Positions 32,716-45,055 of a stretch of DNA of 64,000 nt are shown piece after piece (the stretch's first letter is position 1; each line of letters starts with the position of its first letter). Below the pieces are notes generated by a model that saw nothing but the letters and a program-made list of their open reading frames with translations, did no database searches and was not told the origin of the DNA. The stretch comes from Dipteris shenzhenensis. Lineage: Eukaryota; Polypodiophyta; Polypodiopsida; Gleicheniales. A program made the position numbers and the translations under genes. The DNA is taken from assembly GCA_047967505.1 (NCBI GenBank), contig CM106538.1; one strand, given 5' to 3'.

Positions 32716-35700
32716 ATGGGGTGCAGGGGAACATCAACTGTCAGTCCCCAGCCACCACCAAAGGAAAAAACAATGTTTAGGGAACCAAGTCCCATTGTAT
32801 CTACTGGCAATGAACTACCACCATATCCCTGCTTTGAGGAAAGCCAGTTATATAGGGGTGAATTTGGTCCCAGACCACCCCAAGAGTTTCAAATGCCAAG
32901 ACCATCCCCAATGATAATCTCTTATAGGCCTATGCCTAGGGAGAACATGCCATCCCCCAGAGGACCTTTACACCCACCTATTAAGCCTAATCAACCTCAA
33001 GTCACAATGCAAATGCCTGGGGAGAACATGCCACCCCCCAAAGGACCTTTACACCCACCTATTAGGCCTAATCAACCTCAAGTCACAATGCAAATGCCTA
33101 GTGGGTCAAGATCCTGGAATTGTACATTTGTATAGCAACCAAATACATGGAACCCTTCATCAAGACCACCAATGTATAGAGCAGGGTCACCATATTCTCA
33201 AGCTCTGCGTACTCCACAAACGTTACTTATCGAGGCAATGAGAATCCTAGTGGAAGCACTAGGAAGGGGGCCACACCTCTAATATTTATGAGAAGAGACA
33301 AAAATCCTTCTAGAGGTAAACCCATCATGATCTCTAAGTTAATCACTAAGTTCTTAGGGGAAGGAGACTCAGTCTCCCATGTTGAGCGTTTTGAGAAAAT
33401 CTCTGAGACATTTGGTGATATTGGGGATCTAGACAAGGTCAATGCTTTTTGGCTTAAGCCTTGATGGGAAAGCTGGACAATGGTTTAGATCACTGAGTCC
33501 AGAGGAGAAAATTAATTGGGACACGTTGTGAAAGTCCTTCATAGTGGGGTTTGCCACTAGTGGACCCAAGTGGAATCCACTTAACCAACTCTATGAGGTA
33601 AAGCAAAAAGAGGCCGATTCTCTTCGAGATTATATTGCTAGAATCAAACACTTGAACTCTCGTTGTGAACCTCATGAGAGAATAAGTGATGCAAAACTAT
33701 TGCCATGCTTCCTCATAGGTTTCTGGTACTACAAGCTTCATGACCATCTTTTTACCATGAATCCCATGGCTTTTGAGTTGTGCAGCAATGCTGTCGTGCA
33801 CTTAGATGAAAACATGAAAGGAAAGGCCCAAGGAGGGAAGACCACATTTGCCTCCTCAAAAGTATCCCAGACCTTGAATCCCACTATATAAAGTGAAGTC
33901 CAAGAGACAACCCCTAGGAAGTGGCTAATAATTTATTAAATCAAGTAAGCCAGCAATTGCAAGGAGGGATGGCCAAGGAAGCCCCTAATAGTTCCCACCT
34001 ATTCCCAAGTGATGATAATGTGTAGTGTGGACTCTATACTGGGAACCCATTCCACCAATGAGTGCCCTCGCCCTCAGAAAAGGCTAGCACTCTATTGTGC
34101 CCATTGTGCACAATGGGGGAATCATGAGGCATCACAACGTCGATATCCTAAGATCATTCCCCAACCAATGTACCAGCACTGGCCACCTCTTACTTTACCC
34201 ACACCACCAGATCCATCCAACCAGGGATAATTACCAATACAAGGAGCCACTCCTGCCATCTAAGGAAAATCTAGGGCTCAAAATCTCATGTTACTCCCAC
34301 CCATACTTGGACCTCAACCCCCACGACCACGACTCACTCCCATGAATCAAGTATTAGGGGAGGAACTACCTAGTCATTGGGAAGCACCATTGTGCACAAG
34401 GTGTGGAGTTGACCGCCTCTATAATGATTGCTCAATACGCAGACCAACGGCACCAACTACTACACCTACAAATACAAGTCTTAATCTTCTCAGCATTGAG
34501 AGAGGCCAAGGGTCCTTTGTATCCTTAAATGTACTTACAAGGGCCCAGGCTAAGTCACTTAGCAAGGAACTTCGTAAAAGTAGGCCAAAAGAAATAATGC
34601 TAGTACATCCCAACCTAGAGAGGTGAATAAAAAGTGTGTAGTTAAGGTGGGAAAAGGTTTTGACAAGGTGATTATCCAAAATGGATCTGATGAGGACACA
34701 ACCACCTTTTCCACCTCATCTTCTTCTACTCATACTCCCTCAGTTGATAAGCAATTCAATCAACCACCAAAAGAAGGGGGTGACACTTGGGAAGTGTTGA
34801 ATCATAGGAAACCTATGACCCCCAAAGGTCAAGGTGAATACCCAAACCCTATCATTGAGAAATAACGCCTCACCGAGGCACAACAGCTGGTACGTGATTG
34901 CCAAGAAAAATTTGAGCAATGGATCAAAGGCTAGCAAGGGGCTGGAAACCATCCATCCTAGCTACCAAACCTTCAATAGAGCTCGTAAAGCCTCTCCCAT
35001 ATTCAAAAGAGTAGACGAGGAACAGTCACAAGGTTCATTAGCAGGACATTCACTCCTAAGGCATAAGATGTTCTCAAAGAGGACCATGCATGGCACCAAG
35101 CATGAGAAGAGGAAAACATGTCCATTCATGGGTCCAAAGAGCCATAATTAATTGGCGGTGAACCGATCACATAGCCTCGAGATGTAGCCAGACTAGCTAT
35201 ATTCCTATCCATTGAGATTAAGATGCCCATCACGACACTATTATGGGGTAATCCCATTCTATGGAAGGACCTCTCGCATTGGATGAATGGATAAATAGTA
35301 GCTCTTGAGTCCATTGATCTTGAGATAGTCGAACCACCAAATGACCCCCAACACTTCCCAAGGTACCCTCAACAAATTGGGCCAGTACTTTGAAAGTGAT
35401 GACACCAACGCAGTACTTCCCATCTCCTACCAAGGTAAGAGCGTTACTAAAATCTTGGATGGAGGAGCTAGTGTAAGCATAGTCACTAAGCAGTGCTGGA
35501 CCAAGTGGGGATGGCCAAAGATGAATAGCACAAACCTTGTAGTCAAATTAGCTGATGGAGCAACAGCCCAACATGTAGGAGTTCTAAGAGACATCAAGAT
35601 TAAGACATTTGGTCTAATCTATCAAGTGTGCTTTGTTGTAATGGACTTTCCCAACCAATCGGACGGCTATGACATCATATTGGGTAGACCTTTCATGCGA

Positions 35701-36190
35701 ACTACAGGATTGGTCCATGAGTAGAGCTTAAATAGAATATATTTGCGTAAGGATGAGCAAGTCATGAGGGTGGATCTCCAAACTTGGGAGGCTCACCCTA
35801 TATCGGGGAATCTATTTGTAGCTGAATCTCACACCACCAATAGTTGACAACAGTAAACGTATTTAAAGCTTATAAGAAAGAGGAAAATGAGCAGAGTCCT
35901 GAAGACTCTTGGTTTTCTCCTCTACCAGAGTTAGAAGAATCTACAAATTGGATCCATACACTGGCCACGATAGACCTGCCAAGTTCTAAAGGAACTCAAT
36001 TTATGCACCTTGACAATGATAAGCCTACCGCCATCACACCTTTTTACACCATAAGAGAGGTGCGACCTAATTGAGTTGAACTTGCAATTGAGAATTCCAT
36101 TGATACTAAGGAGATTAATATTGCTCCATCTCAACTTTGGGTAGAGCTAACATGAACGGGTGCAACATGTCGAATACAAGTCTTGGCAGA
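32716..36190 (+). pseudogene. Ty3/gypsy gag-protease relic
   Basis: A Pro-rich N-terminal part with a 27-residue repeat is followed by gag core fragments: SKLITKFLGEGDSVSHVERF (33.3 kb), then NPLNQLYEVKQKEADSLRDY, and IARIKHLNSRCEPHERIS (33.6 kb). A protease follows at 35341-35724 with ILDGGASVSIVTK and GYDIILGRPFMRTTG, the flap/end block of retropepsins. Remnants up to 36190 (FMHLDNDKPTAITPFYTI) may be the linker before RT. Stops and frameshifts break every part, and RT, RNase H and integrase are missing. Gag would form particles and the protease would cut the polyprotein. Confidence 0.72.
32932..33093 (+). repeat. 81-bp in-frame tandem repeat in gypsy gag
   Basis: Units 32932-33012 and 33013-33093 encode 27 residues each, of the type ENMPxPxGPLHPPIxPNQPQ, with a third partial start at 33094. 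The frame is preserved, which suggests expansion while the gag was still coding. Confidence 0.85.
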
Positions 36191-36223
36191 TGATCGAGCA
36201 AGCAACAACCTCGTCTCCGCGAA

Positions 36224-36392
36224 ATGAATTAAACCAGCCATCTAAGTATATAAAATGATAAGCCAAAAAGCAGAGAAAGAACTGTTGGGCTAGTAGATGG
36301 GCCCATCTGCTTGGACATTCTACTAGCCCAACAGTTCTTTCTAGGCTTTTTGGCTGATCATTTCATATACTTGGATGGTTGGTTTAATTCAT
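36224..36392. repeat. 169-bp foldback element (long hairpin)
   Basis: The arm ATGAATTAAACCAGCCATCT... (36224-36297) pairs with ...TGGTTGGTTTAATTCAT (36323-36392) at about 90 percent identity over about 70 bp, around a loop of roughly 25 nt containing GATGGGCCCATC. A direct copy of the loop-side segment (GGCCCATCTACTTGGACATT, then CTACTAGCCCAACAGTTC) follows at about 36400-36441. It could be a foldback MITE or a source of hairpin small RNA. No TSD was identified. Confidence 0.85.
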
Positions 36393-37285
36393 TCTGTAGG
36401 CCCATCTACTTGGACATTCTACTAGCCCAACAGTTCTTTCCCACGTCTAGCAACAAGTTTAGCCAATACCAATGAAACTAGAACTGTAGTCTCACATGGG
36501 AAGTTCCAAGGACCAAAGATGATCACGAAGAGTGCAAGCAGAGGCAAACAAGAAAGCTTTCTCATCTGAACAGAAGGGTCTATGATGATTTTGGGGTGGC
36601 AACCAATGATGCCACATATACTTGAGCAGTTTGCAACAAGGAAGGGCCGCTTCTCAAAGCTCGTGTTCATAAGGTACTATGAACTCATGTTCATGAGTCA
36701 AGAGGGAAGGGACACCGGCCATAAGGGAGCAACAGGGAAGGAGAATTGAAAGAGGAAATGACATTCACATACGAGGGAGGGAAGGGTGGGATAAAAAGGG
36801 AAGGAAGCTTAAAAGGGGAGACCAAAAGGGGAGGACAACACAGGCAGTTGCGGCCAAGACTATGAACAATACGAAGAAGGCTGGAAGCGTGAGGTTTTGA
36901 GAGGAAGAAGCCGAGACCAACTTGAATGTATTGACCTTACATTAAAGGCCTGGCCCAAAGAAGCAAATTCCTTACCATTAAAGTGCCATTAGATAAGGTT
37001 GAGAATACATGCGGAGGGAGATAGCCATTGCAGGGGATGTAGGTAAGGAGTATCGGATGTAGGTAAGGAGTATAGTCTGTCGTGCTAGGGGAAAGAACCT
37101 AACCTCCTTTCCTACAAGAGATAAAAGGGTTTTGGAGCCATGTCCCAAAGTAAATTAATGTAGGGGTATCCAAGGGGTAAGTTCCTCATTTTCATTTAAA
37201 GGCATTACCCTTGGCTAACCTTGACTAAGTTTGCCTTATGTAGTACTAGGGAGGGATAGGCCTTAAGTTAGAGTAGAGTAATAAG

Positions 37286-37328
37286 AGGGCTCTTTCATGA
37301 GAGGAGTAGGCCCTCTTGAAAGAGCCCT
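37286..37328. repeat. Short perfect hairpin
   Basis: AGGGCTCTTTCA (37286-37297) and TGAAAGAGCCCT (37317-37328) form a 12-bp stem with a 19-nt loop. A neighbouring TTTCAAGAGGGATCTTTCATGA partly repeats the arms. No T-run follows, so it is not called a terminator. Confidence 0.6.
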
Positions 37329-40300
37329 TTCAAGAGGGATCTTTCATGAGGAGTAGGTTAAATTAGGGGTCAATTTAGCTATCTAAAGGTAACTATGTTA
37401 GCATAGTTCTCTTAGTCAATTAGCTAGCACCAAGGCCAAGAGACATGACCAAGAAGGCTCATTCAAAAGTCAACAAGAAGAAAAGCATGCCAAGGGGGTG
37501 ATTATCCTACTTTCATATGCCTTGAGTCTTGGCATGATGGAGAGGGGTTTCCAAGTGGGATGTTGAGAAAGTACCATGAAGAGGACTATTGTAAATGAAG
37601 GGTATATTTAGGTGTTAGGGGTCATGGGAACCAGGTCACTTGAATGAATGAAAGAAAGAGGAGGCTAATGGGCCTTTAAAAGCAGCCTTTCATGATAATA
37701 AACAGGACACAAATGCAAAGGATCAATTAGTAGAATGTGCATTTCCTATACCGGATCATGTGTGCATATATGGTTAAGAAAATGTATGTGTGTGTGTACG
37801 TGCATCCGTGCGTGCATGCGTGTGTGTGTGTGTGTTGGGGGGGGGGTAGGGGTTTGCCTCGAGACACGAGACACGAATCTTCTTGGGCATTCTTCAGCAG
37901 AGATTGCAATTGAGATTCCCTCAAGCTTCTTCTGGCAAGCTTTTCTGGCTATTTGGGATCTATCCTTGACGGCTGGATTTTGAGCTATTTTTACCTGGGT
38001 TCGCTACTGGGCACTCTAGATTCTCTGGAAACATAGAAATCATAGTCTTTGGTGATCCACTTTTCTCTCCTTTTGTTTTTTTCCTTCGATCTTTGCAGCA
38101 ATCACTTTTCGATTGTTTGCAAACGCGATGCATAGATCGTGATGTATATTGGTCTTACATGGAGATTATCTCTTGATGTCTACTTTTAGCTTACCTGTTT
38201 TTTGGGTTGGCTCTCTTGTAATATAAAGTTCTCAAAAGTTCACCAAAAAAAGAAAGAAAAAAAAGTGTGTGTGTGTGTACTTACTTTTACACCCAAAAAA
38301 AGATCTCTGTGTGATTGAAAAAGAATCCCAACTGAATGGACCACTAATATAAAATACATTGATATGAATTATTTTTTAAAGTTAAATGCAAGACTAATAG
38401 TCAAAAAATTTGAACATGTCTTTGCCAAAATTCCTTGAAACTCCAACCATCTCCACTCACCACCATCCAAAAGAGAAACTTAGTAACCCACTAAACCCAG
38501 ATGGGAAGACAGGCTTCGACATGGAGATGGACTTGTTATCATTGTCCAGAGAAAACTGAAAGAAATCACGAAGAGATATTAAACACATCATAGAGATCAT
38601 CTCCAAATGGAGATTGAAACACATACACCAATTTGGGAAAAGAAATTTTCCAAGTATCATAGTATGATCAAAGGTATTTTCGTTTCAAGCATCAATCCCA
38701 TTACATGTACAACCAATAATGTGTAGAGCAACATTAACACTAGAAACTTTATAAAGCCAATAGTATAACCATATACTACCAACATAGGATAGGTTTTTTT
38801 AATTAAGGCTTTATAAAAAAGGCATATAAGCCTTGTAAAACGATAAAAAGACGAAATTTATATTCTACCCCCAAAAGTCAAGAAAGTTGTTTTTAATAAT
38901 TAAAAACACACAAAACCTTGGCATAAGCCCTAGAAACCAGAATGTTACCACCATTCTTGCCATATTTAGAGTCTTTTAATACCAAAATAACTCACTTTTA
39001 TCCCCCGAAATGAACCTAATGCCTTGTCTTATAAGAGAAAACCTTAACTATAATCACGAGTTCATGCACAAGGAGACATGTAAGGAATGCATAATCCCAA
39101 ACTTGTAGCTTATAAAGACCACCCAAGCATAGAAGTGACGTAGAAGTATAGTGACTATCTCCATTGATTCCTCGTACATCGCTCAAGAGTATCATCCACT
39201 TGGTGCAAGATATGTATGTTCAAGGCATCCTCAATCCCAGAACGTAGGCACACTAGCCGTTAAGAAGATAATCACAAGTGAAGGTTCTTGTGATTATAAG
39301 TTGTTTGCTAATGGGTTCATGAGCTCAAATATAAAAGTTTACAAGAGAGACCGTACTGCATTGGACGGTGACAACATGCAACATTTCAGTTTTGAACGCA
39401 TACAAAAAGCGTTGTCATAGAAATGGTGGTGTGTTATCCCATAAACAATGTTTTGCATAGCATAAACGTTGTCAGGTTGTCGATATGGCAGAATACTTGT
39501 CCAGAGTAGTAGATAGGCCCATATGCGTGGATGTGTGAGTTTATAGTGGGACAACGAAAAGTAGTTTACACTTGGCTCACAGAAAAAATTATGGATCTCT
39601 GGGTACCGGTCTAAGAGATAAGGCTGCCCCCCTTGTCGTGATAATTCTAGACTGTATATCTACGGGTCCAAAGAGACTTGGTGCCACCCTTGTAGGCGCA
39701 AACCGTGATAATTCTAGACTGTATATCTAGGGGTCCAAAGAGAGAATTTAAGTAGGTGCAGGGGGTGGACTTTGCGCATAAAATTCAAGGCGCATGCCAA
39801 GAGGATCATTTGGTGGGATGATAGCATTGATCAAAGTGGAGGACTAGTACAATGGAATGGCCATCATGGGAGCTAGCAAAGCACCGGTCAAGCAAGAGAT
39901 CACTACATGGAGAATTCCAAGTAGTGTGAATCAAAGAGATGAATGCTATAAGATGGACATTACAGGGTTGCTTATATTGTGAGTCAATCAAGAATGATGT
40001 GAGCAAAGAAGCTAGCAAGTTGCAATCGAAAAAAAAGCATCTTCTATAAGCCAATCCAAGGATAAAAGACGCTTCATACATCACGGATGCTTCCAAGTTA
40101 GGACATATATGTAACGGCTGAACAATTCAAGCTAAAAACATACCTTATAATCTAGTAACGTTTTGATCTGACCACTAGACGCAGTTTCTCTCCGTAAGTC
40201 TAATCCTAACGACTTAGTCGTCGAGGGATTGCCATGGTTACTTAGTGTGATTTGGAACCATTCCTCTTCCCATTCCATCTCGACTTTTCACACAACTGTC

Positions 40301-42462
40301 TATTGGTATTCCAAAAGAGCCCAATCACTTTAGATTCCCATTCAATCGTGGAGCTTTTAACTATAATTTTCTCCTCACAAACTTACTTTATCAACTTATA
40401 GGTATGGGAATAATTTTGCTAACCCATGTATATAAGACTCAATTATTTTAATCAATCTCAAGTCTTCATGGGACTTAGGGGACCTCCCTAGGGAGTTGTT
40501 AAAGATATATCTCTTACCACTTGGTCCAGTTGTTAACCCCATTCAGAACTAAACTGAATCGGGGAGTCTTGATTCAGGAAGTTCAAATTCCTCAATTATC
40601 CTTCCATGATTTGGCGGTAAAAATACTTTAGCTAGCACAATTTCCAAAATACGACTTTAAAAAAAAAACCACCCTTGATACGAATTCTCAAGGATTTGTG
40701 TGCATGAGCGTGTGCGTGCAAATAAATAGTTATTGGGTCACCATTGATAACCATGTGATTACAACCTTTTACACATGAATATCGGATGTGCCTAAGTCTT
40801 AACATTGAGATATATCACAACCCACTACGTGGGGGTTGCATTATCTCTTACACATTTCCACCACGACATATCCAAATCCACACATGATCTACCCATCTAT
40901 GTATCTCTCAACACTTGCAAATTTAAACTAGCACCCAAATTTCTTGTCAAGAAAACATTGAAAGTAGCAGCCCACTTAAACTCAGTCTAGATTCTGCACA
41001 TACTGCAATACATTGCTTTGATGTGCATACAAAGTTGATCATGCATACCCCTTACAAATGCGTATACAGTGCCTATGCCATGCTCACAATAAACCTTGAT
41101 GGCAGATTGAAGGGAAGACTAGTTATACTCTCAAAAGAACAAAACCAAAAAAAGCACATCCATATATTTTGCACTTCATCCACAAAATGGGCACATCCAT
41201 ATATTTTGCACTTCATCCAAAAAATGGTTGGTCAAATTCCTTCATTCATATCCAAAAGCTCAATCAAGCTCATGCAAGCTAGCATGCAATGTATTAAGTG
41301 ATTTTCTCATAAATGCACATGCCTTACTTTTCTTGATCTTTTGAACCCTAAATCCTCAACTCAATCATTTTTAAAACATATATTCTCTATAGCCTCTCTA
41401 CGCATGTATTGTTAGAATACATAATCTCACAAAAGTGAGCCTCATAACATCTCTATGCATGTCTCAGCCACATCATCAATTTACTACTCTTATACTATTT
41501 CCATATCCTTGCAAAAAAAGAAAACAACATGATGACTTTCTCACCCCTCATTCTCCAAAGATGAAGAGCAACAATGGGAGGCCTAACGCAGTCACCAAAG
41601 AGAGTATAATGCTCCTCACCCCTCTTGGTCCAAAGATTAGAAAGAGAAGCCATGCTATGTTAAATCTCTCTAAACAAACATACAAATATACTTAAAGGAC
41701 AACCATTACATCAAGTTTCTTGCCCCTCTTGGTCCAAAAGAAAGGCTTCAAGACCAGAGAGCTGTAACAGCAGTAAAGATACCCAACGGGGAGGATCAGG
41801 TCATCAAAGTAATAGGCAACAGGGAGTGTCAATCAGAAAATTAAGAGGCAATTTAGAAAGAAGAGTAAAAATGAAATTCACAAATAGCTCAATTTATACA
41901 ATTGGTGATGCCATAGCACCTATGAACCCAATTGTATAAAAAAGTCAGCATAAAAAGGTCCTCAGGCTCTTGTATTTCATTGAAACGTGTTCAGAAAAAG
42001 GCTTAAAGAAGATGGGAGGACTGGAAAAGTCATCAGTTATTCCTTAAAACTTGCAAACACGTCCAAGCCATAAATGGCTTAAGCAGAGCACATATGTTAT
42101 CCTTAGATCTGAGTGCAAGATGAGACTATGAAATATGCCACATGTACCAAAAACGAAGTCAGTACTACGCTATCTCAAAATCAGCAGCTAAAAATGGGAT
42201 GCTTCATGGCAGTACAAATTTCAAAATCTGACAGCAGTACCTAGTCTCAGACTGGTTATTTTGCAGCATCACAAACCTACACAGGGACAAAGTAAACTCT
42301 TTTGACATTGAGAGCTTGTAAGAATGCTCACAAACACTAGAAGTACAGGAGGGGAATTCACTCACCCCCCCCTACCAAGACTTTAGCCTCTCATCAATCA
42401 CAACCCCACACATTCTGTCGTACTAGCAGACACATTCATGCGTCCAGCCTATTAAACTCATT

Positions 42463-42463
42463 C

Positions 42464-42516
<53 letters not shown>
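42463..42516. repeat. (AT)n(AG)n compound microsatellite
   Basis: AT run followed by AG run, read directly from the sequence. It lies about 860 bp downstream of the SCP2 stop codon. Confidence 0.95.
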
Positions 42517-42519
<3 letters not shown>

Positions 42520-43371
42520 ATCCAGGGACATCCCCAAACTCATCCTCTAAAAACACAACACATAGTGCAAATCATGAAAACCATTAACTCCATCATGCAT
42601 CGCAGGGCTAGCAGCAGCGCCCAATGGTGGGTGTAGAACATAGTATAAACATATGCTCTTACATATACATATCCACACACCCACACATACTTGAGCATCC
42701 ATCCAAAGGTCCACCTACAGAGGAAAGGGTAGGCGGAGTTAGCCGTGACAAAGGCCCTTAATAAATGCTCACAATAAACACAACGTTCACCATCTAATCA
42801 ATCACAACCCCTCTTACTGGCCAAAAATGTTTAAACTGTCTGGGCCTACTCGAGCCAGATATTTGAACCATGCTTCATGATAGAACCATTACTCAACAAC
42901 TTTGCTCACCCATAGACTTTCTTACAATCTCTCAGAAACTTGCAAAAAACATTGTGCCATACTCACCACGTAAACAAAGAGTTATCAACGAACTGTGAAG
43001 ATGCTCAACTCCCTTGATGAAAGAAAGCATCTCAACTACAACGGACTTAAATATTAGGAGCCACGAAATGCAATAATAAATATTATTTAATATTAGGAGT
43101 CAGGATCATGCAAATAAGAAATGCCATATCCAACGCTCAAAGCACAGCATTCTTCATTTCAAGTTCGCCCCTCCATGCCTAACCGTCTTAATAAATGCTG
43201 TATCATGGGGATACGCTTCATCACATTGGAAAAGAAATCAGATGGGTTTCTCGAAATCTATACACCTCGAGAAGATTGAGAGCAGTGGTGGGTGACATTC
43301 GACCACCTATGTTTAATTTTGGCCTGGCAAAACATCTTACGCTAATATCAAACACAATCCCGACTAAAACT

Positions 43372-44290
43372 CTACAGTTTTGCTGGTTTTGGGAAAATGT
43401 CTGGAGTAAATTTTTGAGCTGCACTCATGCTGCCTTTGATTTTCATCTTGCCCCTGCAAAATGCGCATCCAGATTATTAAATATGCATATTTGGCAAGCG
43501 CAGAAGATTCGAAAAACCTCACTGTTGAAAGGGAGTATGATTAATGTAGTCACCTGATGAAAGCCATCTGAGGATTCATCTTCCCCGTAGAGACGGCAAG
43601 GAAGTCGTCGTCAACAAAGGAGAAAGTTGCGTCCGGCTTGCCCTCATATGGCCCTATTACCCATATAAGAGTTCAGGCAACACTAAACCATGGCAAATTT
43701 TGAGCTATAAAAATTTCTAGATAATATCGAAACATTACCCTTCAAAACTTTGCACGTCTTAAGGTCGACAACAAAAGTTTCCTCGTCCTTTCCCAGCTTC
43801 TGTGCGAAACCAATGCTAAGGCTGAGAAACAAAAGCACATACCACCTATTTCTGTATTGAGTTACCATTGACTATTTCAAGCAGTTTTACATAATCGTTG
43901 ATGTATTCCCTTATTACAAGTAAAACTCGTAACTTTAAATCCTACACGTAAACCAGTTCAAGAAATTACGAGTCCAGCAACCTATGAAATCCGAAATTCC
44001 CCAGCTCAAGACGAATCAATGAGCAAGACGGCCTGCAGAGTAAAGGTCGAATGCCGCCTGAACACGTTTGATTTTACCGCTTATCATTCCAAAGCAAGGG
44101 GCATAGGCGGGCCAAAAAACTGAAGGCAAGCTGACAATCAAACCTTGGGAGCGATGTTGATTTGGTAAACGAGGCCAATCTTTTTCTGAAGCTCCGTGCC
44201 GGCATCAGAAGCGAGGTGCTGGCGCATTTGTTGGAGGAGGGAGGCAGATTTAAGCTGGGAATCGATGGTCTGCTGTTGTTCTGGAGCCAT
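43372..44290 (-). CDS. SCP2: Sterol carrier protein 2 (SCP2 domain), complete, 4 exons
   Basis: Exons on the minus strand are 44290-44144, 43799-43739, 43653-43554 and 43453-43372, giving 129 codons plus TAG. The product starts MAPEQQQTIDSQLK, then ELQKKIGLVYQINIAPK, KLGKDEETFVVDLKTC, KPDATFSFVDDDFLAV, STGKMNPQMAFIR and GKMKIKGSMSAAQKFTPD, ending IFPKPAKL. This is the whole SCP2 fold, close in length to Arabidopsis SCP2 (123 aa). It binds and moves fatty acyl-CoA and sterol-like lipids. The terminal AKL is a PTS1 peroxisome signal (Arabidopsis has SKL). Junctions are phase 0, 1 and 2, with GT donors and CAG, TAG and CAG acceptors. An in-frame ATG at 44371 would add 27 residues with a hydrophobic run, but the family start favours 44290. 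It looks intact and under selection. Confidence 0.93.
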
Positions 44291-44480
44291 GGCCTTTGGA
44301 TTCTTGGAAGGGATGAAGAAGATGAAGAAGATGAACGAAGTTTTGAGAGCTTGTAGAAGAAGCAAACACACAAGTCGGTAGCCAACCTTAGTTAGGCGGC
44401 CTACTCCGTCATCAATGCAATTGATCTCTAATTAGAAACAAGTACTTTTTAAACCCTCCTCCTCTAGATGCTCTTACTCG
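44291..44480 (-). promoter_or_regulatory. SCP2 5' UTR and core promoter region
   Basis: On the minus strand a TTTAAAAAGT box at about 44449-44440 lies roughly 150 bp before the ATG and is the only TATA-like element close by. The leader contains CTTCATC repeats. Part of this region (CAATTGATCTCTAATTAGAAA and neighbours) recurs about 950 bp upstream at 45340-45430. The TATA assignment is inference. Confidence 0.4.
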
Positions 44481-44894
44481 CTCTTCTTGCTCTTGACTGA
44501 GTGAGTGTGTGTGTGTGTGTGTGTGTGTGTAGGACAGGTTCAAACCACCCGCCCGGACGCGCTGCAAAAAAAGTATGAAGGTTCGAACGCCTGCGTGAAT
44601 CGATGGATGAAGGGGGCAGGCAGTAAAAGTCGCCCTAGGTGGTTGGGCGGCCTTGAAAAATGGCGCGACGTGGCATTATTGGGGGTCCAACCCTTATCAG
44701 CAAAGTTCGAGGCGATTCACTTCAAGCCAATCAACTTCTGTTGACATTAATTGGCAGCACTTATTTAAGAAGTGTCAACCCATGGTGTGAACAGTGAGAC
44801 CCGGCGTCCATATCCCTCCCCATTTTCTTCGTGGGCAAGCGGGTGGCTTGGTTGTGAACCCAACCATAGTCTCCTCCTCGTCAGTATTTCTGAC

Positions 44895-44975
44895 GCACTC
44901 TTGGTGAGCAAACTTGTTGGTTACGGGGCTGACTCCTGCTGTTGGGCGTGTTGAGTTCGATTCCTAGGATCAACG
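44895..44975 (+). ncRNA. tRNA-derived SINE-like head (A and B boxes)
   Basis: GTGAGCAAACTTGTTGG (about 44904-44920) resembles a tRNA D-arm/A box, and GAGTTCGATTCC (44953-44964) is a good B box at normal spacing. A full tRNA cloverleaf with closing acceptor stem cannot be formed, so this is called a polymerase III promoter of a SINE-like sequence, not a tRNA gene. Confidence 0.45.
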
Positions 44976-45055
44976 TTTGATGACCCCGACAAGGTCTTGC
45001 CTTGTGGCCTGACATTTAAAAATTACTTCTTCTTCTTCACCTCTTCTACAAACTT

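Larger units (their letters stand above)
36442..43371. other. Intergenic DNA without recognised genes
   Basis: No domain is visible in any frame. Contents noted: a 12-nt perfect hairpin (37286-37328); a (GT)n-rich run near 37786-37834; a T-rich then A-rich segment (38080-38275) like a retroposed 3' end; a 46-bp direct repeat (39639 and 39704); a 41-bp tandem repeat with ATATTTTGCACTTCATCCA (about 41155-41222); and (AT)n(AG)n at 42463-42516. Confidence 0.45.

Noticed and set aside
37276-37340. A transcription terminator
   Set aside because: The 12-bp hairpin has no following T-run, and intrinsic terminators are not expected in plant nuclear DNA.
39151-39420. An 89-codon plus-strand gene
   Set aside because: No family match and no supporting context; flanked by repeat duplications.
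43195-43557. A 120-codon plus-strand frame
   Set aside because: It is the shadow of SCP2 exons 3-4 on the opposite strand; the minus-strand reading gives a full conserved SCP2 end.
44895-44975. A functional tRNA gene
   Set aside because: A and B boxes are present but no closing acceptor stem or complete cloverleaf can be drawn.
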